Assembly (NCBI GenBank): GCA_027482245.1
Contig: JAIXWG010000068.1
Coordinates: forward strand, 1 to 58,499
Reading direction: 5' to 3'
From: Acetobacteraceae bacterium
GTDB lineage: Bacteria > Pseudomonadota > Alphaproteobacteria > Acetobacterales > Acetobacteraceae
Length of the DNA: 58,499 bases
Shown here piece after piece: positions 43,117 through 50,743 of the stretch (the first letter of the stretch is position 1; every line of letters begins with the position of its first letter). The notes beneath the pieces are model-generated. The model was not told the origin of the DNA, searched no databases, and saw only the letters and a program-made list of their open reading frames with translations. The translations under genes were made by a program, and so were the position numbers.

Positions 43117-44535
43117 TCAGTGGCCTGCATTCTCCCCGGTGAAGTCCGGCGCGGCGAGGCCGGAGGCCTGGAGCTGCGCGGCGATGCCGGCCTTGAGGCG
43201 TTCCAGCCCTTCCGCGCTCCTCGCCTCCGCCCGCGCGACCAGCACGGCCTGGGTGTTGGAGGCGCGGAGCAGCCACCAGCCGTCATCCGTCAGCACGCGG
43301 ACGCCATCGACGTCCTGCACCTTGGCGCCTTCCGCGGCCAGGCGGGACTTTACCTCGGCCACCACCTGGAACTTGCGGGTGTCCGGGCAGTCGAAGCGCA
43401 GTTCCGGCGTGTTGATGACCTGCGGCAGGGCGGCGCGGACCTCCGACAACTTGCCGGACATGCGGGCGACGATGCCGAGCAGGCGGACGGCGGAATAGGG
43501 CGCGTCGTCGAAGCCGTACCACTTGTCCGCGAAGAAGATGTGGCCCGACATCTCGCCCGCCAGCGGGCTGCCGGTCTCCGCCATCTTGGACTTGATGAGG
43601 CTGTGGCCCGTCTTCCACATCAGCGGCGTGCCGCCGGCCTTCGCGACCTCATCGAACAGGACCTGGCTGGCCTTCACGTCGGCGATGATGGTGCCGCCGG
43701 GGCGGGACTTCAGCACATCGCGGGCGAGGACGATCAACAGCTGGTCGCCGAACAGGATGTGGCCTTCATTGTCCACGACGCCGATGCGGTCCGCGTCGCC
43801 GTCGAAGGCGATGCCGAGGTCGGCGCCGTTCTTCGCCACTTCCGCGATGATCTGCTCGAGGTTCTTGGCCACCGTCGGGTCCGGGTGGTGGGCCGGGAAG
43901 GTGCCGTCGATGGTGCCGTTGATGACGTAGTGCGTGCCGGGCAGCTTCGCGACCAGGCGCTTGGTGATCTCGGCGCCGGATCCGTTACCCGGATCCCACA
44001 CGACCTTGAGGGCGCGATCGCCGCCATCCCAGTCCTGCATCATACGGGCGATGTAGTCCTCGGAGACATCGACCTCCCAGTCCGTGCCGACGCTGCTGGG
44101 GACCACATCCCCTTCGGCGGCCATGCGGCCGATCTCCTGGATCTGCGGGCCGAAGAAGGGCTTCTTCCCCAGCATCATCTTGAAGCCGTTGTAGTTGGGC
44201 GGGTTGTGGCTGCCCGTCACCATGATCGCGCCATCGGCCTTCAGCGCGTAGGAGGCAAAGTAGAGCATCGGCGTCGGCCCGCAGCCGATGCGCAGCACCT
44301 CCAGCCCGCAGGCGCGGAGCCCCGCGACGAGCTGGGCTTCGAGTTCGGGGGAGGAGAGGCGGCCGTCATAGCCCACCGCGACCTTCGTCCCCTGGCCGCG
44401 GGAGACGATGGAGCCGAAGCAGCGCCCGATGGCGAAGGCGTCCTCCGGCTTCAGGGTTTCGCCGACGATGCCGCGGATGTCGTATTCGCGGAGCGAGGTG
44501 GGGTCGAAGCGGTGGTTGAAGGCCGTCATCGGCAT
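43117..44535 (-). CDS. Phosphomannomutase/phosphoglucomutase
   Basis: This 472-residue alpha-D-phosphohexomutase of the AlgC/ManB type interconverts hexose 1- and 6-phosphates. The active-site phosphoserine is in MVTGSHNPPNYNGFK, the metal loop in FDGDADRIGVVD and the sugar-binding loop in GEMSGHIFF; the phosphate-binding end is WWLLRASNTQAVLV. With galU next door it supplies glucose-1-phosphate (and possibly mannose-1-phosphate) for UDP- and dTDP-sugars. ATG at 44535 has AGGG six bases upstream; ATG at 44529 is a close alternative. Confidence 0.94.
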   Translation of the reverse strand: MPMTAFNHRFDPTSLREYDIRGIVGETLKPEDAFAIGRCFGSIVSRGQGTKVAVGYDGRLSSPELEAQLVAGLRACGLEVLRIGCGPTPMLYFASYALKADGAIMVTGSHNPPNYNGFKMMLGKKPFFGPQIQEIGRMAAEGDVVPSSVGTDWEVDVSEDYIARMMQDWDGGDRALKVVWDPGNGSGAEITKRLVAKLPGTHYVINGTIDGTFPAHHPDPTVAKNLEQIIAEVAKNGADLGIAFDGDADRIGVVDNEGHILFGDQLLIVLARDVLKSRPGGTIIADVKASQVLFDEVAKAGGTPLMWKTGHSLIKSKMAETGSPLAGEMSGHIFFADKWYGFDDAPYSAVRLLGIVARMSGKLSEVRAALPQVINTPELRFDCPDTRKFQVVAEVKSRLAAEGAKVQDVDGVRVLTDDGWWLLRASNTQAVLVARAEARSAEGLERLKAGIAAQLQASGLAAPDFTGENAGH

Positions 44536-44580
44536 GGGATTCCCTGGCTCGAACCATTGTCACGGGCACTGGCGGACCGC

Positions 44581-44665
44581 GGAGCGGGCCGAGCGGCCGA
44601 ATGGCCGCCGCGGCAAGTGCCGCGAAGCCAAGCGGCGCGGATGCGCCGCGCCCGGCGTCTGAGGG
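44581..44665 (-). repeat. Copy A of a dispersed intergenic repeat (about 80 bp)
   Basis: Read on the minus strand, this segment matches 55704-55785 of the plus strand. Both begin CCCTCARACGCCGGGCG and share GCTTGGCTTCGCGGCACT, then GCCGCGGCG and TTCGG, with a 4-nt indel and a few substitutions. Both copies lie just after a stop codon (galU here, lipB there) in the same orientation relative to that gene. Confidence 0.65.
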
Positions 44666-44689
44666 GCGTTGACGCCTTCGCGTCAACGC
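44666..44689 (-). terminator. Perfect 10-bp hairpin after galU
   Basis: GCGTTGACGC (44666-44675) and GCGTCAACGC (44680-44689) are perfectly complementary around a 4-nt loop. The stem begins six bases after the galU stop on the minus strand. No T-run follows. It is probably a transcription end or a 3' stabiliser. Confidence 0.6.
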
Positions 44690-44695
44690 ACACCG

Positions 44696-45565
44696 CTAGG
44701 CGTACTTCTGGATGATGGACTTCATCGCCGGCGCCATGTCCGGGCGCGACAGCGCGAAGGCGACCTGCGCTTCCAGGTAGCCGGCCTTGTCGCCGCAATC
44801 GAAGCGCCGGCCTTCGTAGCGGAGCCCATGGAAGGGCTGGGTGCCGATCAGCTTCGCCATGCTGTCCGTCAGCTGGATCTCGTTGCCGGCGCCGCGCTCC
44901 ATCTTCGACAGATGGGCTATCACTTCCGGCATCAGCACGTAGCGGCCGATGACGGTGAGGTTGCTCGGCGCTTCCTCCTGCTTCGGCTTCTCGACCAGGC
45001 CCTTCACCTCGACCAGCTTGCCGCTCGTCTCGCCTGGCGCGATGACGCCGTAGGAGGAGACGCGCGCCATCGGCACCTCCTCGATCGCGACGACGTTGCC
45101 GCCGGTCTCGTTGTAGGCGTCGGCCAGCTGCTTCGTGCAGGACACGTCGCAGAGCATGAGGTCGTCCGGCAGCAGGATGGCGAAGGGGTCGTCGGCGATG
45201 AAGGACCGCGCGCACCAGATGGCGTGGCCGAGGCCGAGCGCCGATTGCTGGCGCGTGGAGACGATGGAGCCCGGCGGCAGCGCCTGGGCGCGGAGCATGT
45301 CGAGCTCCTTCGTCTTGTTGCGCTCGGTCAGCGTGCGTTCGAGTTCATAGGCCACGTCGAACTGGTCGACCAGCATGGTCTTGCCGCGGCCGGTGACGAA
45401 GCAGAACTGCTCGATCCCCGCGGCGCGGGCTTCCTCCACCGCGTACTGGATGAGGGGCTTGTCCACGACGGGCAGCATCTCCTTCGCCATCTGCTTGGTG
45501 GCGGGGAGGAAACGGGTACCGAGGCCGGCAACGGGGAGGACGGCCTTGCGGAGCGGCTTGCGCAC
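44696..45565 (-). CDS. galU: UTP-glucose-1-phosphate uridylyltransferase
   Basis: This protein of about 289 residues makes UDP-glucose from UTP and glucose-1-phosphate. The start RKAVLPVAGLGTRFLPATK contains the nucleotide-binding GxGTR, and QMAKEMLPVVDKPLIQYAVEEA, FAILLPDDLML and GLVEKPKQEEAPSNL are family-typical. The GTG at 45565 gives the usual N-terminus, with AAGGGA eleven bases upstream. An ATG at 45607 would add 14 atypical residues. With the hexomutase gene downstream it forms a UDP-glucose supply pair. Confidence 0.93.
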   Translation of the reverse strand: MRKPLRKAVLPVAGLGTRFLPATKQMAKEMLPVVDKPLIQYAVEEARAAGIEQFCFVTGRGKTMLVDQFDVAYELERTLTERNKTKELDMLRAQALPPGSIVSTRQQSALGLGHAIWCARSFIADDPFAILLPDDLMLCDVSCTKQLADAYNETGGNVVAIEEVPMARVSSYGVIAPGETSGKLVEVKGLVEKPKQEEAPSNLTVIGRYVLMPEVIAHLSKMERGAGNEIQLTDSMAKLIGTQPFHGLRYEGRRFDCGDKAGYLEAQVAFALSRPDMAPAMKSIIQKYA

Positions 45566-45631
45566 GGGTGGGCATTCCCTTGGCGGTGATGCGCGAAGCC
45601 ATGCCATGGACGGCGGGGACCGTCCACCGTC

Positions 45632-46324
45632 TCACGCTGAAAGGAGGATGTCGCGCGCCTCGTTCAACCGGGCGGCGAGCCAGTCGGAACCGCCCTGGTC
45701 GGGATGGGCGCCGCGCATCAACCGGCGATGGGCGGCCTTGATCTCCGCGGGGGTGGCACCTTCGGCGAGGCCGAGGATGTCGAGCGCCTCCGCCCGCGTC
45801 AGCTTGCCGTCGCTGCGGGGGGGCGGCGGTGCCTCACGCCACGCCGGATGCGCGCGGTCGAGCCAGGCTTCCAGCAGCGGCACGCCATCGGGATCGAGCG
45901 CCGCGAGTTCGGCGAGCAAGGCGAGGGAGGCGGCAAGGTCGAGGTCCGCCAAATCCTGCCCCGCGAAGCGCCCCGCCTTCACGCGCCCCGTCATGCGCCC
46001 GCTGTCGTGGTCGAGCGTCATGGCGAGCGCCCCGGTCTCGACATCCGAGGCCTGGCCCGGTGCGGCGGCGCCGCCGCGGGCGAAGGTGGCGGCGGCGCGG
46101 CGGCCATTCCACCAGCGCCAGGCGGCGGGGGCCAGCAGCGCCAGCGCCCAGAAGAACTGCCCGCCCCGGCCCGTCGCGACCAGCAGGACAATCAGGCCGA
46201 TGCAGAGCACGGCGCCGCCCCAGACCAGCGCCGCGCGCACCTGCGCCGGCCGGGCGCTGGCGAAGAGTTGCGCCAGGCCCAGCAGCGCGACCAGCGCCAG
46301 CGCGCCGAGGGCGAGGCCCGCCAT
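45632..46324 (-). CDS. Membrane-anchored protein with C-terminal J domain
   Basis: This 230-residue protein has two N-terminal transmembrane helices (LALGALALVALLGLAQLF, AALVWGGAVLCIGLIVLLV). A middle region with TGALAMTLDHDSGRMTGRVKAGRFAGQDLADLDL and a C-terminal J domain (ALDILGLAEGATPAEIKAAHRRLMRGAHPDQGG) with the HPD motif follow. It resembles alphaproteobacterial DnaJ-domain membrane proteins that recruit DnaK at the membrane. Its ATG shares a base with the stop of the VWA gene, so they are coupled. Confidence 0.85.
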   Translation of the reverse strand: MAGLALGALALVALLGLAQLFASARPAQVRAALVWGGAVLCIGLIVLLVATGRGGQFFWALALLAPAAWRWWNGRRAAATFARGGAAAPGQASDVETGALAMTLDHDSGRMTGRVKAGRFAGQDLADLDLAASLALLAELAALDPDGVPLLEAWLDRAHPAWREAPPPPRSDGKLTRAEALDILGLAEGATPAEIKAAHRRLMRGAHPDQGGSDWLAARLNEARDILLSA

Positions 46325-47022
46325 CAGGCCGGCGCGGGCAGCTGGCCCGCGATGCCGCGGGCGGCGGGGCTGGTGAGCCTCGCCAGCGCGCGGCGGCCGC
46401 CGGCGGCATAGACGGCGACGGCGCGCAGCAGGTCGGCCAGCGCGGTGGCGCTGCCGGCATCGAAGGGCGCGAAGGCGCCGCCGGAGAGCTTTGCCATCTG
46501 GCGGAAGGCATTGCCCGCCACCGGGTTCGGGCCCTCCAGGAAGCAGAACAGCGGCAGGCCGCGCAGGCCGCATTCGCCGGCGAGGTGACAGGCCTCGTCC
46601 ACATCCTCCTCGAAGGCATCGCCGATGAGGATGAGGGCGTTGACGCGCTCCGCCTTCGTCGTGGCGAGCGCATGGCGCAGCGTGCGCACGACCTGGGTGT
46701 GGCCGCCAAGGCAGGTGACGCCCGCCATGCGGCGCGCGAGGTCGGCGGCGGAGGTCAGGAAGGGCGTGGCGGCGAATTCGCCGTGCCCGCGGAAATAGGC
46801 GAGCGAGACGGCGAGGCCGCCCGTCTGCCCCACCGCCTGGAACATCTCCGCCTGCAGATGGCAGGCGCGGTCCCAGCTGGGCTGGCGGCTGGCGGTGGCG
46901 TCGATGGCGAAGATCAGCCGGCCCGCACGGCCCGGCGCCGCGGTCACGGCCGGCAGCCGCGCGACCTGGTCGAGGAAGACGGCGACGGCGGCATTGCCGG
47001 GTTTCGCGGGCAGGTTCGGCAT
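46324..47022 (-). CDS. VWA-domain protein
   Basis: This 232-residue protein has one von Willebrand A-type fold. The metal-ion site starts LIFAIDATASRQPSW (DxTxS variant of DxSxS), with VNALILIGDAFEEDVD as the later acidic strand. No signal peptide or transmembrane helix is visible, so it is probably cytosolic. The start ATG at 47022 has only a weak Shine-Dalgarno. It lies 26 bp after the phosphatase gene and overlaps the J-domain gene. The function is unknown; the coupling to a J-domain protein hints at a role in protein assembly. Confidence 0.75.
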   Translation of the reverse strand: MPNLPAKPGNAAVAVFLDQVARLPAVTAAPGRAGRLIFAIDATASRQPSWDRACHLQAEMFQAVGQTGGLAVSLAYFRGHGEFAATPFLTSAADLARRMAGVTCLGGHTQVVRTLRHALATTKAERVNALILIGDAFEEDVDEACHLAGECGLRGLPLFCFLEGPNPVAGNAFRQMAKLSGGAFAPFDAGSATALADLLRAVAVYAAGGRRALARLTSPAARGIAGQLPAPA

Positions 47023-47048
47023 GGCCCGGAAGATGGGTCCGCGCGCGC

Positions 47049-47732
47049 TCAGCCGGAAGGGGTGAAGCGCGCGACGAGCGGCAGGTGGTCGGAAGCCTGG
47101 CGCGCGGCCTCCGTCGCATGGGCCCGGACCTCGGCCACCAGGCCCACGGGGTGGGACAGGATGTGGTCCAGCGGCAGCAGCGGGCGGAACGATGGAAAGC
47201 TCGGCACCAGCGCGGGGTGGCCGAAGGCGGGGGCGAGGACGGCGAGCGCGCTGCCGCCGGGGCGCCATTCATTCAGGTCGCCCATCAGCAGCGTCGGCAG
47301 GCCGGGCCTTGTCGCGGCCAGCAGCGCCAAGGCCTGGGCGCGGCGGCGGGCAGGGCCGAGGCTGAGATGCGCGCAGAGCAGGCGGAAGGGCCCCTGCCCC
47401 AGGTCGAGATCCGCCTGGATGCCGCCGCGCGGTTCCCACCCGCCCAGCCGCAGGCCCCGCGGGGCGGCGTGCAGCACGGCGTCGCGGCGCACCAGCAGCA
47501 CATTGCCGCGCCAGCCCTGCTGCAGCGGATCGACGCGCAGCGGCACGAGGCCCGTCGCGGCCTCGATCGCCGCGGCGTCGAGCATGGAGGCGCGGCGGCG
47601 CAGGTGGTGCTGCGCCTCCTGCAGCACCATCAGGTCGGGGCGGAGCTCCGCGATCACGGCGGTGATGCGGTCCGGCCGGAAGCGGCCGAAGGCACCGCGG
47701 CCGCGATGGATGTTCCAGGTGGCGACGCGCAT
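47049..47732 (-). CDS. Endonuclease/exonuclease/phosphatase-family protein
   Basis: This 227-residue metal-dependent phosphodiesterase has the expected motifs: RVATWNIHRG, the metal Glu in LMVLQEAQ, LLMGDLNEW and the C-terminal SDHLPLVARF catalytic Asp-His. No membrane anchor is present. Members range from DNA repair nucleases to lipid phosphatases, so the substrate is open. ATG at 47732 shares a base with the stop of the upstream membrane-protein gene. Confidence 0.88.
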   Translation of the reverse strand: MRVATWNIHRGRGAFGRFRPDRITAVIAELRPDLMVLQEAQHHLRRRASMLDAAAIEAATGLVPLRVDPLQQGWRGNVLLVRRDAVLHAAPRGLRLGGWEPRGGIQADLDLGQGPFRLLCAHLSLGPARRRAQALALLAATRPGLPTLLMGDLNEWRPGGSALAVLAPAFGHPALVPSFPSFRPLLPLDHILSHPVGLVAEVRAHATEAARQASDHLPLVARFTPSG

Positions 47733-48289
47733 CACGCCTCCGGCCGCCACAACGCCGCCCCGAGCGCGGCGCCGAACGTGGTCAGGATGATGTCGGAGAC
47801 CGTGTCGGTGGTGCTGCCGATGATGCCGGTCGCGGCCTCGAACACCTCCCACCCGATCGCCAGGACGAGGCCGAAGGCCAGGCCGAGCGCGGCCATGCGG
47901 CGGCGGGTGCGGGGCGCGCCATCCGCCAGCACCAGCCCCGCGAAGACCGCGCCGGCCAGCAGGCCGGAGACGAGGTGGACGACCTCGTCATAGGGGTTGG
48001 CGCCGTGGAACCAGTTCAGCCCGTAGCCCGGCGTGCTGAGGATGGTCGCCAGCACCGGCGCGGCATCGAGGGATCGCGGCAGGCGGCGCAGCCGCGCGGG
48101 CAGATGCGGCATGCGTTCCCGCGGCGGCAGGATGACGCCGAGCAGGCCCGCGATCCCCGCCACCGTGCCCATGGCAGCGCTGCGCTTGTCGAGCCACCAG
48201 AGCAGCGCCGCCACACCCGCCAGCGCGGCCAGGCAGATCCAGGCGAAGGGTGAATGGCGGCGCAGATCGTCGCGGGTGAGCAGGGCCAT
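47732..48289 (-). CDS. Four-helix membrane protein (VanZ/DUF2238-like)
   Basis: This 185-residue protein has helices around WICLAALAGVAALLWWL, TVAGIAGLLGVIL, LVSGLLAGAVFAGLVLAD and ALGLAFGLVLAIGWEVFEA. Polar residues between and after the last helices (NPYDEVVHLVSG, GWEVFEAATG, TTDTVSDIILTTFGA) resemble the HxxxG/ExxE/DxxxD pattern of VanZ-like and DUF2238 proteins. The family has no firm biochemical role. It is the first gene of the four-gene minus-strand operon. Confidence 0.7.
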   Translation of the reverse strand: MALLTRDDLRRHSPFAWICLAALAGVAALLWWLDKRSAAMGTVAGIAGLLGVILPPRERMPHLPARLRRLPRSLDAAPVLATILSTPGYGLNWFHGANPYDEVVHLVSGLLAGAVFAGLVLADGAPRTRRRMAALGLAFGLVLAIGWEVFEAATGIIGSTTDTVSDIILTTFGAALGAALWRPEA

Positions 48290-48362
48290 GCGCCGTCAAC
48301 GCCGCCGCTTCCGCCGGGCTTCACGCGCCGGTAGGAACGATCGCGTTGAGGGAATCGGGTCC

Positions 48363-48839
48363 GTGGCGGGCTGGGTGCGGGTGAGCGAGGCGGAGGCGGA
48401 GGCGCACCGGCTGTACGGCCTGGGCGGCTGGCTGCGCGTCGTCTCCGCCATGATGGTGCTGTCCGTGCCGGGCGGCGTGGTGCTGGTCTGGCAGCAATGG
48501 ATGGACCCCGCGCTCGGCGGCGCGGCGCTGGCGTCGAACCTGGTCTCGCTGCTGCAGCTTGGCGCGCAGGTGGCGATGGCGGTGCTGTGGTTCCGCCGCT
48601 GGCCCGGCTTTCGGCCCGCCTATGCCGTCTTCGCAGTGCTGGGCACCATGCTGCTGGCGCTGGCGGATTGGGCGATCGGCCCGCCGCCCGGGCCGGCGAG
48701 CGAGGACCCGGTCGGCGACCTGGTGCTGGAAGCGGCGTTCCACCTGGCCTTCCTGGCGTACATGCAGGCCAGCCGCCGCTTCCGCGTGACCTTCGAGCAT
48801 CGGGTGAAGGCAGGGGAGGGTGAATGCGCCTCGGCGTGA
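48363..48839 (+). CDS. Small membrane protein, DUF2569-like
   Basis: This protein of about 158 residues has roughly four hydrophobic segments (VVSAMMVLSVPGGVVLVWQQW, LVSLLQLGAQVAMAVLWF, YAVFAVLGTMLLALADWAI, LVLEAAFHLAFLAYM). The start YGLGGWLRVVS and the later AYMQASRRFRVTFEHRV match the DUF2569 pattern. GTG at 48363 is chosen, with GAGGG twelve bases upstream; in-frame GTGs at 48375 and 48381 are possible. It overlaps the phosphoesterase gene by 16 bases. Confidence 0.6.
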   Translation: MAGWVRVSEAEAEAHRLYGLGGWLRVVSAMMVLSVPGGVVLVWQQWMDPALGGAALASNLVSLLQLGAQVAMAVLWFRRWPGFRPAYAVFAVLGTMLLALADWAIGPPPGPASEDPVGDLVLEAAFHLAFLAYMQASRRFRVTFEHRVKAGEGECASA

Positions 48840-49561
48840 TCGCGGATATCCACGGCAATGCGGCGGCGCTGGAGGCGGTGCTGCACGACCTTCGGCGGCG
48901 CAGGGTGGCGACGGTGGTGAATCTCGGCGACCTCGTCTCCAGCCCGCTCTGGCCGGCGGAGACGCTGGCGCTGCTGCGGGAAGCGGGCATTCCCTCGCTC
49001 CGGGGGAACCATGATCGCTGGGTGGCGGAGGGCGGCGGCGGCGCCTCCGACCGCTTCGCGGCGGCGGCGCTGACGGCGGAGGAGCGCGCGGCGCTGGGCG
49101 CGCTGCCGATGCATCTCCGTCCCCTGCCCGGCGTGCTGGCATTCCACGCCCGGCCCGGCGACGACGATGCCTATCTGCTGGAGGACGTCGCCGGCGGGCG
49201 GCTGGTGCCGGCGCCGGTCGCGGATGTGGCGGCGCGGCTCGGCGCGACCGCGGAGACGCTGATGCTCTGCGCCCACAGCCACCAGGCGGCGATCCGCCAG
49301 CTGCCGGATGGGCGCGTGGTGGTGAACCCCGGCAGCGTCGGCATGCCCGCCTATGAGGACGGGACACCGCCTGCCCATGCCAGCGTGACGGGCGCGCCGC
49401 ATGCGCGCTTCGCGGTGCTGGAGGTCGAGGACGGGCGGCTGGTTTCCGCCGATCTGGTGGCGCTAGCCTATGACCACGCCGCCGCGGTGGCGCGGGCGCG
49501 GGCTAATGGGCGGGAGGATTGGGCGCGCTGGCTGGCGACGGGGGAGGCCGCGGCGGAATAG
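48824..49561 (+). CDS. Metallophosphoesterase (calcineurin-like, YfcE type)
   Basis: This 245-residue enzyme has the full two-metal motif set: DIHGN (10-14 region), VNLGDLV, LRGNHDRW, CAHSHQAA and the closing NPGSVGMP. Such proteins hydrolyse phosphodiesters or phosphomonoesters of unknown physiological identity. It is translationally coupled to the preceding small membrane protein. The start ATG follows GGGAGG closely. Confidence 0.9.
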   Translation: MRLGVIADIHGNAAALEAVLHDLRRRRVATVVNLGDLVSSPLWPAETLALLREAGIPSLRGNHDRWVAEGGGGASDRFAAAALTAEERAALGALPMHLRPLPGVLAFHARPGDDDAYLLEDVAGGRLVPAPVADVAARLGATAETLMLCAHSHQAAIRQLPDGRVVVNPGSVGMPAYEDGTPPAHASVTGAPHARFAVLEVEDGRLVSADLVALAYDHAAAVARARANGREDWARWLATGEAAAE

Positions 49562-49634
49562 GGCGGAGGGCATCCGGCGTTGCATGACACAGCGCCAACA
49601 CCCATCCTCTGGTCCAGCCGGCATCGAGGCACGC

Positions 49635-49814
49635 ATGAGCGACAACCCAGAGGCCAGGGACGATACCGAGCGCCTGCTGCTGGAAGCCGCGGTCGCCGAG
49701 GCGCGCGCCGATGGCGGGACGATCCCGCATGAGGTCATGCGCCAGCGGATGGTGGACATGATCGCAGAGGCGCGGCGCCGGACCGCCGAGCTGACGAAGG
49801 CACGGCGGGATTGA
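49635..49814 (+). CDS. Antitoxin of a ParE/RelE-type module
   Basis: This 59-residue, highly charged helical protein (DDTERLLLEAAVAEARADGG, then PHEVMRQRMVDMIAEARRR) lies directly before and overlaps a ParE/RelE-like toxin. Its size, position and charge fit an antitoxin; I cannot name its DNA-binding family. ATG at 49635 has GAGG five bases upstream; an ATG at 49584 would add 17 residues. Confidence 0.65.
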   Translation: MSDNPEARDDTERLLLEAAVAEARADGGTIPHEVMRQRMVDMIAEARRRTAELTKARRD

Positions 49815-50098
49815 GGAATGGGGGCCTGCCGGTCCGGTGGTCTCGGGCAGCGGCAGCCGATCTCGACAGCGTCTTCGCCTATCTCGCCGAGGAAAGGCCC
49901 GACCTTGCCGAGGAATTCGCGCAGGAACTGGTCCTGGCGGCCGACAGCCTGGAGACGTTCCCCTACCGCGGACGTCCAGGCCGGGTGCCGGGGACGCGGG
50001 AACTGGTCGCCCTGCCGCCGTACATCGTCGTCTATGAGGTGACGCGCGACGGGGTGCTGATCCTGCGCATCTGGCACGGGAGGCAGGACCGGCGGTGA
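49811..50098 (+). CDS. ParE/RelE-family toxin
   Basis: This 95-residue protein has the ParE/RelE fold signature: RWSRAAAADLDSVFAYLAEERPDLAEEFAQEL, FPYRGRPGRVPGTRELV, PPYIVVYEVTRDGVLILRIWHGRQ. Family members poison gyrase or cleave mRNA on ribosomes; the ParE-like ending (HGRQ) favours the former group weakly. The TTG start at 49811 overlaps the antitoxin stop (TTGA), tying their translation together. Confidence 0.85.
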   Translation: MRNGGLPVRWSRAAAADLDSVFAYLAEERPDLAEEFAQELVLAADSLETFPYRGRPGRVPGTRELVALPPYIVVYEVTRDGVLILRIWHGRQDRR

Positions 50099-50197
50099 GC
50101 ATGGGGCCCTGCGTCGCGGCCTATGGCCTGCCTCGATCAGGCACGGTCGGGAACATCGCGGTTACCGGAGCGCGCCGCGCGCTGCCGGGACGGTGCA

Positions 50198-50707
50198 TCA
50201 TCGGCGTGAGCAGGTATTGTCGTCGCCGGGGTGCGGATCGAATACCAGCCGGCTGGAGACGACCGGCGCCGCCCCGTCCACGCCTGGCGGTACATCGACC
50301 GTCAGGACGCCGGACCGCCAGGGGCCGTGATAGATCACCGGGATAAAAGGGACCATCGGTTGGAGCAAGCATGACATCCGCGCTGTAAATCGTCGCTGGC
50401 AGGACAAGGCGCCGGGAGGCGCCGCCGCCGCGCAGTCCAGGCCGAACTCGGCGCGGAGATACCGCGCCTCCATGGCGTCCAGCCCGAGGCGCGCCATCAC
50501 TTGCGACGACAGCCCGCGTTCAACGGTGCGCGCGAAGCAAGGCCCCATGGCGTCGATGTCTTCGATACCGCAGACCCAGTCACGCGGCGGCAGGCCCTCA
50601 GCCTCCGCAACCCGTTGGCCGCGCGAATACAGGACGCGCAAGGAATGCGCATCGCCGGAGGCGCAGCCGGCGAGGGCGGGCATGGCGAGCAGCAGGGCCA
50701 AGCGCAT
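50198..50707 (-). CDS. Predicted lipoprotein, function unknown
   Basis: This 169-residue protein has a lipoprotein signal MRLALLLAMPALAGC (lipobox LAGC, lipidated Cys at residue 15). The mature part has four further cysteines (WVCGIED, MGPCFART, LDCAAA, LSCQRR) and a C-terminal Pro/Gly-rich portion. No family is recognised. ATG at 50707 follows GGAAAGG. It sits 36 bp after the malic enzyme gene on the same strand and may share its transcript. Confidence 0.65.
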   Translation of the reverse strand: MRLALLLAMPALAGCASGDAHSLRVLYSRGQRVAEAEGLPPRDWVCGIEDIDAMGPCFARTVERGLSSQVMARLGLDAMEARYLRAEFGLDCAAAAPPGALSCQRRFTARMSCLLQPMVPFIPVIYHGPWRSGVLTVDVPPGVDGAAPVVSSRLVFDPHPGDDNTCSRR

Positions 50708-50743
50708 CGCCTTTCCGAGTCGCCCGGCTGCCCGCATCGCCGC

